Source: Candidatus Phosphoribacter baldrii (GTDB lineage Bacteria; Actinomycetota; Actinomycetes; Actinomycetales; Dermatophilaceae). From it: a stretch of DNA of 64,000 nt. The position numbers and the translations under genes were made by a program. The stretch lies in assembly GCA_016704565.1 (NCBI GenBank), contig JADIZV010000001.1, positions 1-64,000 of the forward strand. Direction: 5' to 3'. Positions within the stretch are counted from its first letter, which is position 1. Every line of letters begins with the position of its first letter. The notes beneath the pieces were generated by a model that was not told the origin of the DNA, made no database searches, and was given only the letters and a program-made list of their open reading frames with translations. Shown here piece by piece: positions 27,053 through 34,981 of this stretch.

Positions 27053-27277
27053 GTGGAGGTCAGGATCGGCGTGCGCGATGTGGCGCGCGAGATTTCGTTC
27101 GAGACCAACGAGAGCGGCGACGCCATCGGCGCGGCCGTGGCCGACGCCCTGCGTGACGGCACGTTGCTGGATCTCACCGACGACAAGGGGCGGCGCTATT
27201 TCGTGCCCGCCGCGATGATCGGCTTCGTCCATGTCGGCGAGTCCGAGAAGGGCAAGGTCGGCTTCGGGGCGCACTGA
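27053..27277 (+). CDS. DUF3107 family protein
   Basis: A 74-residue protein, VEVRIGVRDVAREISFETN, then DKGRRYFVPAAMIGFVHVGE and KVGFG at the end. Size and sequence match the actinobacterial DUF3107 family (the TB9.4 type in mycobacteria), whose function is unknown. It has a GAAGGGAA ribosome site before GTG 27053. It follows the TetR gene, as in mycobacteria. An inverted but widely spaced GTATGCCG pair (26951 and 27021) lies in its leader. Confidence 0.88.
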   Translation: MEVRIGVRDVAREISFETNESGDAIGAAVADALRDGTLLDLTDDKGRRYFVPAAMIGFVHVGESEKGKVGFGAH

Positions 27278-27483
27278 GCGGGCTGCGCAGCGCCGCGACA
27301 GGCGGGTGAGCCGCGCTCAGCCAGCCCTCAACCCAGTGCGCCCTTGCCGCCCCGCAACGGAAAGTTGCTCCTCAATCCCCGGAATGGCTCCCGGTTCGTG
27401 AGAGTTTGGAGTCATGGGGAGCCTGCCCCACCCGGGCTACCGGGTTCACCACCGGCCGCAATCGCGGCCAAGAAGGAGATGAC

Positions 27484-27738
27484 ATGAGCATCCTGGGGGC
27501 AATCGTCGGCGGTCTCATCGTGGGCCTGCTCGCACGCTTCATCCTGCCGGGTCGGCAGAACCTCAGCCTTCCGATCACGGCAGCCATCGGCATCGTCGCC
27601 GCCCTCATCGGCTGGTGGGTCGCCGGTCTGCTCGGCGTGCAGTCCACGTCGGGGGTCGACTGGCTGCGCTGGATCATCAGCATCATCATCGCTGCGGTCG
27701 GCATCGTCGGCTACGGCGCGGTGACCAAGAAGTCCTGA
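27484..27738 (+). CDS. GlsB/YeaQ/YmgE-family small membrane protein
   Basis: The 84-residue protein has three hydrophobic segments with glycine zippers: SILGAIVGGLIVGLLARFIL, then ITAAIGIVAALIGWWVAGLL and IISIIIAAVGIVGYGAV. The loop PGRQNL resembles the transglycosylase-associated (GlsB) family, implicated in envelope stress. A strong AAGAAGGAGATGAC ribosome site fixes ATG 27484. Abundant expression is plausible given that site. A 20-bp hairpin follows. Confidence 0.9.
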   Translation: MSILGAIVGGLIVGLLARFILPGRQNLSLPITAAIGIVAALIGWWVAGLLGVQSTSGVDWLRWIISIIIAAVGIVGYGAVTKKS

Positions 27739-27748
27739 GCGAGCAATA

Positions 27749-27790
27749 CGCAGTGCGGGGCCCGGCCGGTCGGCCGGGCCCCGCACTGCG
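27749..27790. terminator. 20-bp perfect hairpin between convergent genes
   Basis: CGCAGTGCGGGGCCCGGCCG (27749-27768) pairs perfectly with 27771-27790 around a two-base loop and is followed by TTT on the plus strand. It lies between the convergent GlsB and ferritin-like genes and should act in both directions. It does not use the GTATGCCG motif. Confidence 0.88.
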
Positions 27791-27796
27791 TTTGGC

Positions 27797-28465
27797 TCAG
27801 GCCGACAGGCCGAGGGACTCCATCCGGACGGTGTGCGCCGCAGAGATCCGGGCGAACATCCGCCCGACCTCGTTGAGGTCCGACCCCGGCTCGCCTCCGA
27901 CGAGCAAGGCCGTGAGTGAGTCACGTTCGACCGCAACGCTCTGCGTGGCATGGATCGCCTCCCCCATGATCCGCCGCGCCCAGAGGGCGAGCCGGCCGCC
28001 AAGGCGCGGATCGCCGTCCATGGCCAGGCGCACCTCGTCGACGATCGCGTCGGCCCCTCCCGCGTTGGTCAGCATGCGGGTCATGAACGCCTCGTTCTCG
28101 GGGTCCAGATGTGAGGCCATCTCGGTGTAGAAGTCACGGACGATGCCGTCCCCGACATAGGCCTTGACGATGCCCTCGAGCCAGTCGCTGGGCTTGGTGC
28201 GCTCGTGGAAGGCATCGACCGCCGCCACGAACGGGGTCATCGCCTGCTCCTGGCTGGCCCCAAGCTCACCCAGGCGCACCCCGACCTGTTCGCAGCGGTG
28301 GAACATCTCGACGCCCATCCGCGCGAACGCCATCTTGGCGCGCAGGTGCGGGGTCATCTGCGCGTCGGCGGCGAGCGCCTCGAACCCGCTGAGCTGCGCA
28401 TAACTCAAGGCTCCCAGCAGGTCGACAACGGCTTCGCTTGCTGACGCCCCGCTCTGGTCGGTCAT
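27797..28465 (-). CDS. ferritin-like (MiaE-type fold) conserved protein
   Basis: A 222-residue all-helical protein starting VVDLLGALSYAQLSGFEALA. Metal-site candidates of a ferritin-like four-helix bundle are visible: Glu in GFEAL, the GVEMFHRCE segment with Glu and His, and later FYTEMASHLDPENEAF. Related proteins are annotated as tRNA hydroxylase-like or simply ferritin-like. The same gene lies next to the RhlE gene in mycobacteria. ATG 28465 opens towards a 332-base divergent region shared with the helicase. Confidence 0.8.
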   Translation of the reverse strand: MTDQSGASASEAVVDLLGALSYAQLSGFEALAADAQMTPHLRAKMAFARMGVEMFHRCEQVGVRLGELGASQEQAMTPFVAAVDAFHERTKPSDWLEGIVKAYVGDGIVRDFYTEMASHLDPENEAFMTRMLTNAGGADAIVDEVRLAMDGDPRLGGRLALWARRIMGEAIHATQSVAVERDSLTALLVGGEPGSDLNEVGRMFARISAAHTVRMESLGLSA

Positions 28466-28797
28466 AGGCCTGACTGTAGTGGCGCCCGCGCAGCGTCGTC
28501 CGCAGGTGACCAACAACGCACCACTCGACGACACGGGCCCCGTCTTCGCGCCGTGACGCGGCATAGCGGCAGGGGGAAGGGGCAGGGACCGCGCCAGGGG
28601 GTCGCGCGGCGGCATACCGGGGAATCACCGGGCAACGGCTAGACTGGGCGCGACCACGGTGCCCGATCGGCCCGAATCGACCCCCGCCGAGTGGCTCGGC
28701 GATCTCCACGAAGACTTCCGATCGGCCCCTCACGCCGAGCCGGCCGCGCGCACGCTGCGCCCCCGCGCTCTCGGCCCGATCGGAAGCGACACGTCGC
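28466..28797. other. divergent intergenic region between the ferritin-like and helicase genes
   Basis: This 332-base gap contains one CGGCATAC motif (28610) and a variant CGGCATAG at 28559. I see no clear promoter boxes, hairpin or short gene in it. It should hold both promoters. Long leaders before cold-shock-type DEAD helicase genes often carry autoregulation, but nothing here proves it. Confidence 0.5.
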
Positions 28798-30702
28798 GTG
28801 ACTCCTTTGGTGCCTCAAGAGGCCGAACCCACCTTCGCCGACTTCGGCGTCCACCCCGACATCGTCGCCGCGCTGGCCGACGCGGGGATCGTCCACCCGT
28901 TCCCCATCCAGGCGATGACCCTGCCGGTCGCCCTCGGCGGGCACGACATCATCGGCCAGGCCAAGACCGGGACGGGCAAGACCCTCGGCTTCGGCGTCCC
29001 GATGATCCAGCGTGTCGTCGCTCCCGGCGACGAAGGATGGGGCGAGCTGGTCAAGCCGGGCAAGCCCCAGGCGTTGGCCGTCGCCCCGACGCGCGAACTC
29101 GCGGTGCAGGTGTCCGGTGACCTCGAGCGGGCCGGCAAGCAGCGCGGCGTGCGGGTGCTCACCGTCTATGGCGGACGGGCCTACGAGCCGCAGGTCGAGG
29201 CGCTCAAGCGCGGCGTCGAGATCGTCGTCGGCACGCCTGGGCGGCTCATCGACCTGGCCAAGCAGGGGCATCTGGACCTGTCGCAGGCCCGGATCGTCGT
29301 GCTCGATGAGGCCGACGAGATGCTCGACCTGGGCTTCCTGCCCGATGTCGAGACGCTCATGTCCCTGACGCCGGCCGGGCGTCAGACGATGCTCTTCTCG
29401 GCGACCATGCCCGGAGCGATCGTCGCGCTGGCGCGCCGCTATATGACCCAGCCGACCCACATCAGGGCGATGGGCGACGAGACCGAGAACGCCCACACCG
29501 TCAAGGCCATCGAGCAGTTCGTCTACCGGGCCCACTCGTTGGACAAGGTCGAGCTGCTCTCGCGAGTGCTGCAGGCCCGCGACCGCGGGTTGGTGCTCAT
29601 CTTCACCCGCACCAAGCGGGCCGCCGCGCGGGTCACCGACGACCTCGTCGAGCGCGGGTTCGCCGCCGCAGCCATCCACGGCGACCTCGGTCAGGGTGCG
29701 CGCGAGCAGGCGCTGCGCGCCTTCCGCCATGGCAACGTCGATGTCCTGGTCGCCACGGATGTCGCCGCGCGTGGCATCGACGTCGAGAACATCACCCACG
29801 TCGTCAACTACCAATGCCCCGAGGACGAGAAGACCTACGTCCACCGGATCGGGCGGACCGGGCGGGCTGGCAACACGGGGATCGCGATCACCTTGGTGGA
29901 CTGGGAGGACATGCCGAGGTGGTCGATGATCGACCGGCAGCTGGACCTCGGGATCCCGGAGCCGGTCGAGACCTACTCCTCCTCCGAGCACTTGTATGCC
30001 GAGCTCGACATCCCCACCGATGTCTCGGGCTACCTGCCGAGCGCCAAGCGCACTCGCGCCGGCTTGGATGCCGAGGAGCTTGAGGACCTCGGCGAGACCG
30101 GCCGGTCCGGCGGGCGCCGCGGTTCTGGCGGCGGGGCCGGTGGCGGTGCTGGCGGCCGGTCGGGTGGCGGCCGTTCGGGTGACCGCTCGGGTGGCCGGGA
30201 CGGGCGCGGTCGGGATGGCGAGCGTGACGGTCGCCGTCGCGAGGGCGCGCGTCGCGACGAGGGGTATGCCGCTCGCGGCACCTCCGCGACGAACTCGGGC
30301 GCTGCTGGTGGTGAGGCCGGTGCTGGTGACGGCTCTGGGTCAGGGACGGGGGCTGGGTCGGATCAGCCGCGTCGGCAGCGCAGTCGCCGTCGCACCCGGG
30401 GCGGCGAAGGCGCGGACGCCTCAGGTGCACGCGAGCGCAGCGGTTCCCGTGGCGCCCGCGACGTCGGCGACGACTCGAGCGCCACGGCATCGGGGTCGAG
30501 GTCGGACGTCGGCTCGGACTCCGGCCGGTCGGACGCAGGGCCAGGACAGGGCGGACACACTGACTCCGGCGACGGCACCGCTGCCCGCCGTCCCCGTCGG
30601 CGGCGTCGACGTGGTTCGAACCCCGGCGACGCTAAGCCTGCCCCGACTGTCCAGCCTGGTTCGGCCGGCTCAGGGGAATTGGCCATCTCCACCTCGTCGT
30701 AA
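28798..30702 (+). CDS. rhlE: DEAD-box RNA helicase, RhlE-like, with long charged tail
   Basis: The core (about residues 10-400) has the Q motif, AKTGTGKTLGFG (motif I), PTRELAVQV (Ia), VLDEADEMLDLGF (II), FSATMP (III), ATDVAARGIDVENI (V) and HRIGRTGRAG (VI). It should unwind short RNA duplexes during mRNA decay or ribosome assembly. The last 230 residues are Gly/Arg/Ser/Asp-rich low-complexity sequence with RSGGG and RDGRGR blocks, typical of RNA-binding tails. GTG 28798 has GGAAGCGA upstream; TTG or GTG codons just inside are alternatives. Motif GTATGCCG occurs at 29994 and 30264. Confidence 0.92.
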   Translation: MTPLVPQEAEPTFADFGVHPDIVAALADAGIVHPFPIQAMTLPVALGGHDIIGQAKTGTGKTLGFGVPMIQRVVAPGDEGWGELVKPGKPQALAVAPTRELAVQVSGDLERAGKQRGVRVLTVYGGRAYEPQVEALKRGVEIVVGTPGRLIDLAKQGHLDLSQARIVVLDEADEMLDLGFLPDVETLMSLTPAGRQTMLFSATMPGAIVALARRYMTQPTHIRAMGDETENAHTVKAIEQFVYRAHSLDKVELLSRVLQARDRGLVLIFTRTKRAAARVTDDLVERGFAAAAIHGDLGQGAREQALRAFRHGNVDVLVATDVAARGIDVENITHVVNYQCPEDEKTYVHRIGRTGRAGNTGIAITLVDWEDMPRWSMIDRQLDLGIPEPVETYSSSEHLYAELDIPTDVSGYLPSAKRTRAGLDAEELEDLGETGRSGGRRGSGGGAGGGAGGRSGGGRSGDRSGGRDGRGRDGERDGRRREGARRDEGYAARGTSATNSGAAGGEAGAGDGSGSGTGAGSDQPRRQRSRRRTRGGEGADASGARERSGSRGARDVGDDSSATASGSRSDVGSDSGRSDAGPGQGGHTDSGDGTAARRPRRRRRRGSNPGDAKPAPTVQPGSAGSGELAISTSS

Positions 30703-30763
30703 GCGCCGACCCCATTCCGTAGACCGACAACCGGTTCGGGACGAGAACGTCACCCACGCCAGC

Positions 30764-30868
30764 GCAGGTCGCCGACGCGCCCGGACTGCTCAGCCTGCGC
30801 AGGCCGCCGACGCGCCCAGACTGCTCAGCCTGCGCAGGCCGCCGACCCGCCCGGACTGCTCAGCCTGC
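30764..30868 (+). repeat. 35-bp tandem repeat, three copies
   Basis: Three adjacent units start at 30764, 30799 and 30834, each beginning GCAGG(T/C)CGCCGAC and ending CTGCTCAGCCTGC, with one to three changes each. Since 35 is not a multiple of three and no gene fits, the array is non-coding. It lies downstream of the helicase gene. Confidence 0.9.
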
Positions 30869-30889
30869 CCATCGGGCACGCCCCCGTGT

Positions 30890-30951
30890 GGTGGCAGTTG
30901 TTGCGGTTTCGTGGCGGATGTTTCTGCCAGGAAACCGGTGTAAGTGCCACC
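30890..30951. terminator. two-part stem-loop at the 3' end of the PKD-like gene
   Basis: GGTGGCA (30890-30896) pairs with TGCCACC (30945-30951), and inside it GGTTTC (30905-30910) pairs with GAAACC (30931-30936). The unpaired internal segments make it an imperfect hairpin. It lies just past the stop of the minus-strand PKD-like gene and is probably its terminator. Confidence 0.5.
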
Positions 30952-30986
30952 CGTCCTTGGGGTTGCCGGTGTTGGGTCGGAACGGG

Positions 30987-31874
30987 TTAGCCGACCAGGA
31001 CAGCTTTAGCGGCGTGGACGGTGATGGTGGTGGTGGGTCCGGTGATGGTGACCGTGTCGGGGATGTGGGTCCACGGGCCACCGTTGATCCGGAAGTCACC
31101 GGTGAAGGTGGTGTCGACCCTGGCCTGGTAGGTGCCGGGACTCGGGTAGCTGTGGGTGATGTCGCCGCTGGGCCAGACTCCACCATCGCTGCGGCTGGGG
31201 CCGGTCGAGGTGCCATCGCCCCACACGTACGTGTAATGGTCGACTTTCGGTCTGATCTGCACCGTCAACCCGAACATGCTCGCCGGATCGAGGGTGTCGA
31301 CCTCACCAGGTTGGTATCCCTGGACGGACCACGAGATCCGCGCGTACACCGGCAGACTCACCAAGGTGGTGTTGCCTTCGGGTTGAGTGAGGACGGTCGC
31401 GGTCGCCCACGGGGTCAGGTGGAACGCGTCGATGATCCGGCCCATGGACAAGGTCGGGCTGGCCCCTGGGACCTGGTCAGCGAAACACGTGGACCCCACG
31501 TACTGCCACGCCCCGCTCGACCCAGCCGGACGGGCATAGATCTCGTACAACAACCCGATCCCCACCTGCACACCGTTGGTCAGACACCCCAACGCGGCCT
31601 TCTGACACGCACTCGGATCCGGATCCCCCGGATCGGCAGCCTGACACGCGATCCGCACCGAAAACACCATCGGCACCCCAAACGCATTCCCCCCCAAATC
31701 CTTCCCCTGCCCCAAATTCCCCACCGACGCCGCGGAGGCGTGAGTGGTGGTGCCTTGAGCTTCGACAACTTGCTCGAATGCCCCACCGGGGTCGCTCACT
31801 TGAGCCCAGGCAGGGTGGACAGCGCCGAGGACAACTGTGAGCGCAACTGCCACGGCCACGGCGGTCTTGTTCAT
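30987..31874 (-). CDS. secreted PKD-like domain protein
   Basis: The 295-residue protein has a Sec signal peptide (MNKTAVAVAVALTVVLGAV, cleavage after AWA near residue 24). The mature part has four Cys that may form disulfides (IACQAAD, SACQKAALGC, STCFAD). The C-terminal 80 residues resemble a PKD beta-sandwich: WGDGTSTGPS and HSYPSPGTYQARV, the usual WDFGDG...HTY pattern. PKD domains mediate adhesion in surface proteins. Its start overlaps the DUF6318 gene stop (ATGA). Codon and motif content differ from housekeeping neighbours, with no GTATGCCG. Confidence 0.8.
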   Translation of the reverse strand: MNKTAVAVAVALTVVLGAVHPAWAQVSDPGGAFEQVVEAQGTTTHASAASVGNLGQGKDLGGNAFGVPMVFSVRIACQAADPGDPDPSACQKAALGCLTNGVQVGIGLLYEIYARPAGSSGAWQYVGSTCFADQVPGASPTLSMGRIIDAFHLTPWATATVLTQPEGNTTLVSLPVYARISWSVQGYQPGEVDTLDPASMFGLTVQIRPKVDHYTYVWGDGTSTGPSRSDGGVWPSGDITHSYPSPGTYQARVDTTFTGDFRINGGPWTHIPDTVTITGPTTTITVHAAKAVLVG

Positions 31875-32506
31875 GCTTGGACCTGGATCGAATCGACGGT
31901 CCAGACGCCGTCGCCTCTAGCTAGTCGAACGACGAAGATGCCTTGCCTCTCGGTGATGGTCCTCACGATGGACCCAGAACCGGTGATCACCTTTGCGGGG
32001 AACTGTTTCGCGACGACGTCGATGATGAGTGTCCCCGCGGGCGCAGGTTCGGGACTGAGCGACGTCTCTAGGACTTCGAGTGCCTGACGGTCGTACCGTT
32101 GCCCGTCGACGACGAAGTCCCCAGCGGTCTTCTCGAAGGCAGCGCATGACTTGCAGTTCGCGGTAGACAACGGGGCGATGAGGCCAGCCTGGGGGGTGGT
32201 GTAGGCCTTGTTCACCTGAGCGAAGAAGTACCGCGCAAATGCCATCGCCCCCGCCGGGGAGTTCACCCGAGCCTCGGCCGGCACGTCCGCCGGATACGTC
32301 AACGTCGCCCCCGTTGTCGACGTCGCACTGGAGGTCACCGACGAGGTAGACGAGGACCCCGTCGTCGTCGAAGCGGCCGAGCCACTCACCGTGGAACTGC
32401 CCGTCAACCCCGACCCGGCCGGGCCGCTCGTGCACCCGACCAGACCGCTAGCCAACGCGCCCAGCAACGCCAGCCCGGCGGCATACCGCCACGTCCTCAC
32501 AACCAC
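31871..32506 (-). CDS. DUF6318-like lipoprotein
   Basis: A 211-residue protein with a lipoprotein signal, LGALASGLVGC, so it is probably anchored to the outer face of the membrane. A Ser/Thr-rich linker (about 30-70) precedes the folded domain, which has AMAFARYFFAQVNKAY and the Cys pair in NCKSCAAFEK. That pattern matches the actinobacterial DUF6318 family as I recall it. GTG 32506 has GGGAGG eight bases upstream. It is coupled to the PKD-like gene, and the two together look like a surface complex of unknown role. Confidence 0.8.
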   Translation of the reverse strand: MVVRTWRYAAGLALLGALASGLVGCTSGPAGSGLTGSSTVSGSAASTTTGSSSTSSVTSSATSTTGATLTYPADVPAEARVNSPAGAMAFARYFFAQVNKAYTTPQAGLIAPLSTANCKSCAAFEKTAGDFVVDGQRYDRQALEVLETSLSPEPAPAGTLIIDVVAKQFPAKVITGSGSIVRTITERQGIFVVRLARGDGVWTVDSIQVQA

Positions 32507-32922
32507 GGCAGGTGCCTCCCTGAGTCGAACTCACCGACCCGGCAAGTCTCACATATCACCCCAACCACCCACGAGAGTTATCCACACGTCCAGTGCGCCA
32601 GACCCACCCACACCCGTGGCACCCAGACAGCGGGAGGCCAGGTATGCCGCGCATCGAGGCTGGTCGCAGCCCCTCCAGGTGCCGCGGGAGGATCGACTGC
32701 CAGGACCGGACTGGCAGCGGTCTCCCCTGGGCCTTCCTTGAGCCCTTCCTGGAGCCCTTCCTGGAGATGTTCGACGAAGGTGATGATGGGCGGTCCCGAC
32801 CGCCATCCCCCGGTCCGTGATCGACGGCATACCCGAAGCGTGGGACTCGGCTGGGAGCGGTGGCGACGGCTGCTGGTAGCGTCGGACCGACCCCCAACCA
32901 CCCGTCGCGAGAGGGAGATCCC
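32507..32922. other. intergenic region upstream of mdh
   Basis: This 416-base gap holds an isolated DnaA-box-like TTATCCACA (32578-32586), a GTATGCCG at 32642 and its complement at 32825, and short repeats of GAGCCCTTCCTG (about 32737-32765). No convincing gene is present on either strand. It should contain the divergent promoters of mdh and the DUF6318 operon, but I cannot place their boxes. Confidence 0.5.
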
Positions 32923-33903
32923 GTGAGCACCGCCCCCGTCAAGGTGGCCGTCACCGGCGCCGCCGGTCAGATCGGCTACAGCCTGCTGTTCCGCATCGCC
33001 AGTGGTGCGCTGCTCGGCCCGGACACCCCCGTCCAACTGCGGTTGCTTGAGATCACGCCCGCCCTCAAGGCGCTCGAAGGCGTCGTCATGGAGCTCGACG
33101 ACTGCGCGTTCCCGACCTTGGCCGGCGTCGAGATCGGCGACGACGCCGAGAAGGTCTTCGAAGGCACCAATTTGGCCATGCTCGTCGGCGCCATGCCGCG
33201 CAAGGAGGGCATGGACCGGGCCGATCTGCTGGCCGCCAACGGCAAGATCTTCACCGGCCAGGGCGCGGCGCTCAACAAGGTCGCAGCCGACGACGTCAAG
33301 ATCCTCGTCACCGGAAACCCGGCCAACACCAACGCCCTCATCGCGATGGCGAACGCCCCCGACATCCCGCGCGAGCGCTTCAACGCCCTCACCCGCCTGG
33401 ACCACAACCGCGCCAAGACCCAGCTCGCTCAGAAGCTCGGCGTCCCCGTCGACTCGATCACCAACCTGGCGATCTGGGGCAACCACGACGACTCGATGTA
33501 CCCCGACCTCTACAACACCAAGGTTGACGGCAAGACCGCAGCCGACCTGGTCGACGAGGCCTGGATCACCGACACGTTCATCCCGACCGTGGCCACTCGC
33601 GGCGGCGCGATTATCAAGGCGCGGGGCCTGTCCTCCGCCGCCTCGGCCGCCAACGCGACGATCGACCACATGCGCGACTGGGCCCTCGGCACGAGCGACT
33701 GGGTGTCGATGTCGGTGCCGTCGGACGGTTCCTACGGCCTCACCGAGGGCGTCGTCTCGTCGTTCCCGTGCGTGTGCAAGGACGGCGGCTACGAGATCGT
33801 CCAGGGCATCGAGCTGTCCGACTTCTCCATGGAGCGGATCAAGGCGTCCGTGGCTCGCCTGGAGTCCGAGCGCGACCAGGTCAAGGCTCTCGGCCTCATC
33901 TGA
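32923..33903 (+). CDS. mdh: malate dehydrogenase
   Basis: This NAD-dependent TCA-cycle enzyme converts malate to oxaloacetate. The 326 residues match the dimeric cytosolic-type MDH common in actinobacteria. The sequence shows VAVTGAAGQIGYSLLFRIA (cofactor loop), AMPRKEGMDR (substrate-binding Arg loop), VTGNPANTNALIA, LTRLDHNRAK (catalytic Asp) and WGNHDDSMYPD with the catalytic His. GTG 32923 is preceded by GAGAGGGAGATC. A perfect palindrome terminator follows. Confidence 0.96.
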   Translation: MSTAPVKVAVTGAAGQIGYSLLFRIASGALLGPDTPVQLRLLEITPALKALEGVVMELDDCAFPTLAGVEIGDDAEKVFEGTNLAMLVGAMPRKEGMDRADLLAANGKIFTGQGAALNKVAADDVKILVTGNPANTNALIAMANAPDIPRERFNALTRLDHNRAKTQLAQKLGVPVDSITNLAIWGNHDDSMYPDLYNTKVDGKTAADLVDEAWITDTFIPTVATRGGAIIKARGLSSAASAANATIDHMRDWALGTSDWVSMSVPSDGSYGLTEGVVSSFPCVCKDGGYEIVQGIELSDFSMERIKASVARLESERDQVKALGLI

Positions 33904-33942
33904 GCCAGGTTCTCGGCTCGCCTCCCAGCCAGGCGAGATCGC

Positions 33943-33974
33943 AGAGGGGGTATGCCGCGCGGCATACCCCCTCT
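33943..33974. terminator. perfect 32-bp palindrome carrying two GTATGCCG motifs
   Basis: AGAGGGGGTATGCCGC (33943-33958) is the exact reverse complement of 33959-33974, with no loop. It follows the mdh stop by about 40 bases. It is the fourth spacerless or short-loop motif pair at a gene end in this window. Confidence 0.75.
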
Positions 33975-34218
33975 CGCGTACACCTCGCGCAGAGCCGTGG
34001 AGATCCTGGAGATCTCCCCGAGCCCAGAGTGAGTCGCCCCGGCGAGTCACGAACTCGGGGTTGCCAGAGGGTGTGTCCATGAAAGAATGTGCGTGGCCAA
34101 CTTGCCGGTAAGGCGAGACACGGGTCGTGCGCCTCCTTGGCGGACGAGAAGGGCAAGAAGTAGACCCCGGTCTCGCGCCACCTGAACAGACAATGCAAGA
34201 ACACGCAGGGAGGCCTTC
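33975..34218. other. gene-free stretch before the broken secreted-protein gene
   Basis: About 240 bases with lower GC than the surroundings. A tiny frame (ATG 34079, MKECAWPTCR) has no ribosome site and no match that I recognise. The stretch contains no GTATGCCG motif and probably belongs to the same foreign or decayed segment as the following pseudogene. Confidence 0.4.
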
Positions 34219-34909
34219 GTGCTGAGAAGATGGCCAAGGCTGGCGACGGTCGCGCTCGTGCTCACATCCTTTGCGATAGGCAGCAACGTCCCCGTATCGC
34301 TCGCGGCTGGCGCGCCCCCAAGCCCTGCAGGATCAATCTCATCTGACTTCGGAGCGATGGGTGCGCGGTGTGCGTTTGTTGCGTCCGTGGCGATCCGACT
34401 GGCAGATGGAACCACTCGTGGATTCGATGAAACTCGCAAGGCGCTGACAGACAAGCCAGTCGTGTCGGCATCCGACTGCGTTGGCGATGGTCAGGACTTG
34501 GCCGCCCACGCCTAGCGCCACAGGACCCATCGCGTTCGGGACCAAGATCTTCCTTCCAAGTTCGCCGTTCTACTCGCGCTCGGACCAGAACAGCACTTTT
34601 AGTGCCCAGGTCACCTATAGCAGCAATCTGCCTGTGGCCTTCGGTTTCCAGGTGAGCCCAGCGCTCAGAGCCATCGCGAGTGGCCCCGTGACCAAGGCTT
34701 ACGCCTGGCGCACTCCCGGCAACTGTACGTGCGACAAGCGGGGCGAGTCGGTCAGCTACTTCTTCCATTGGTCATGCCCAACGCACAGCGACGGAGTTGA
34801 GTAAAACGACTGGGGAAATTGGGTGTTCCCTGTCAAGGTTAGCGGGGCCACGGGTACAGCCACCATCAATTGGCAGTTCAACTACGTCATCTACTGGCGC
34901 GTCACCTGA
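34219..34909 (+). pseudogene. broken gene for a secreted protein of unknown family
   Basis: GTG 34219 has GGGAGG upstream and begins a signal peptide (LATVALVLTSFAIGSNVPVS, then LAA-GA). The frame ends at 34515. Reading continues in another frame from about 34490 to 34804 (TGPIAFGTKI...QVTYSSNLPVAFGFQVS). After an in-frame TAA at 34802-34804 it resumes without shift as NDWGNWVFPVKVSGATGTAT to the TGA at 34907-34909. One frameshift and one nonsense codon therefore break it. Four Cys suggest an extracellular fold. The last bases abut the insertion sequence. Confidence 0.75.
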
Positions 34910-34981
34910 GCGATGTCGGCGGCGCTTGAAGACTGAGCAGGTACGGCGCTTGAAAAGTGAGCACTCTTCGACGATTGGAGT

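Noticed and set aside
34079..34111. Tiny frame MKECAWPTCR
   Set aside because: Ten codons with no ribosome site and no recognisable match; probably chance in a decayed segment.
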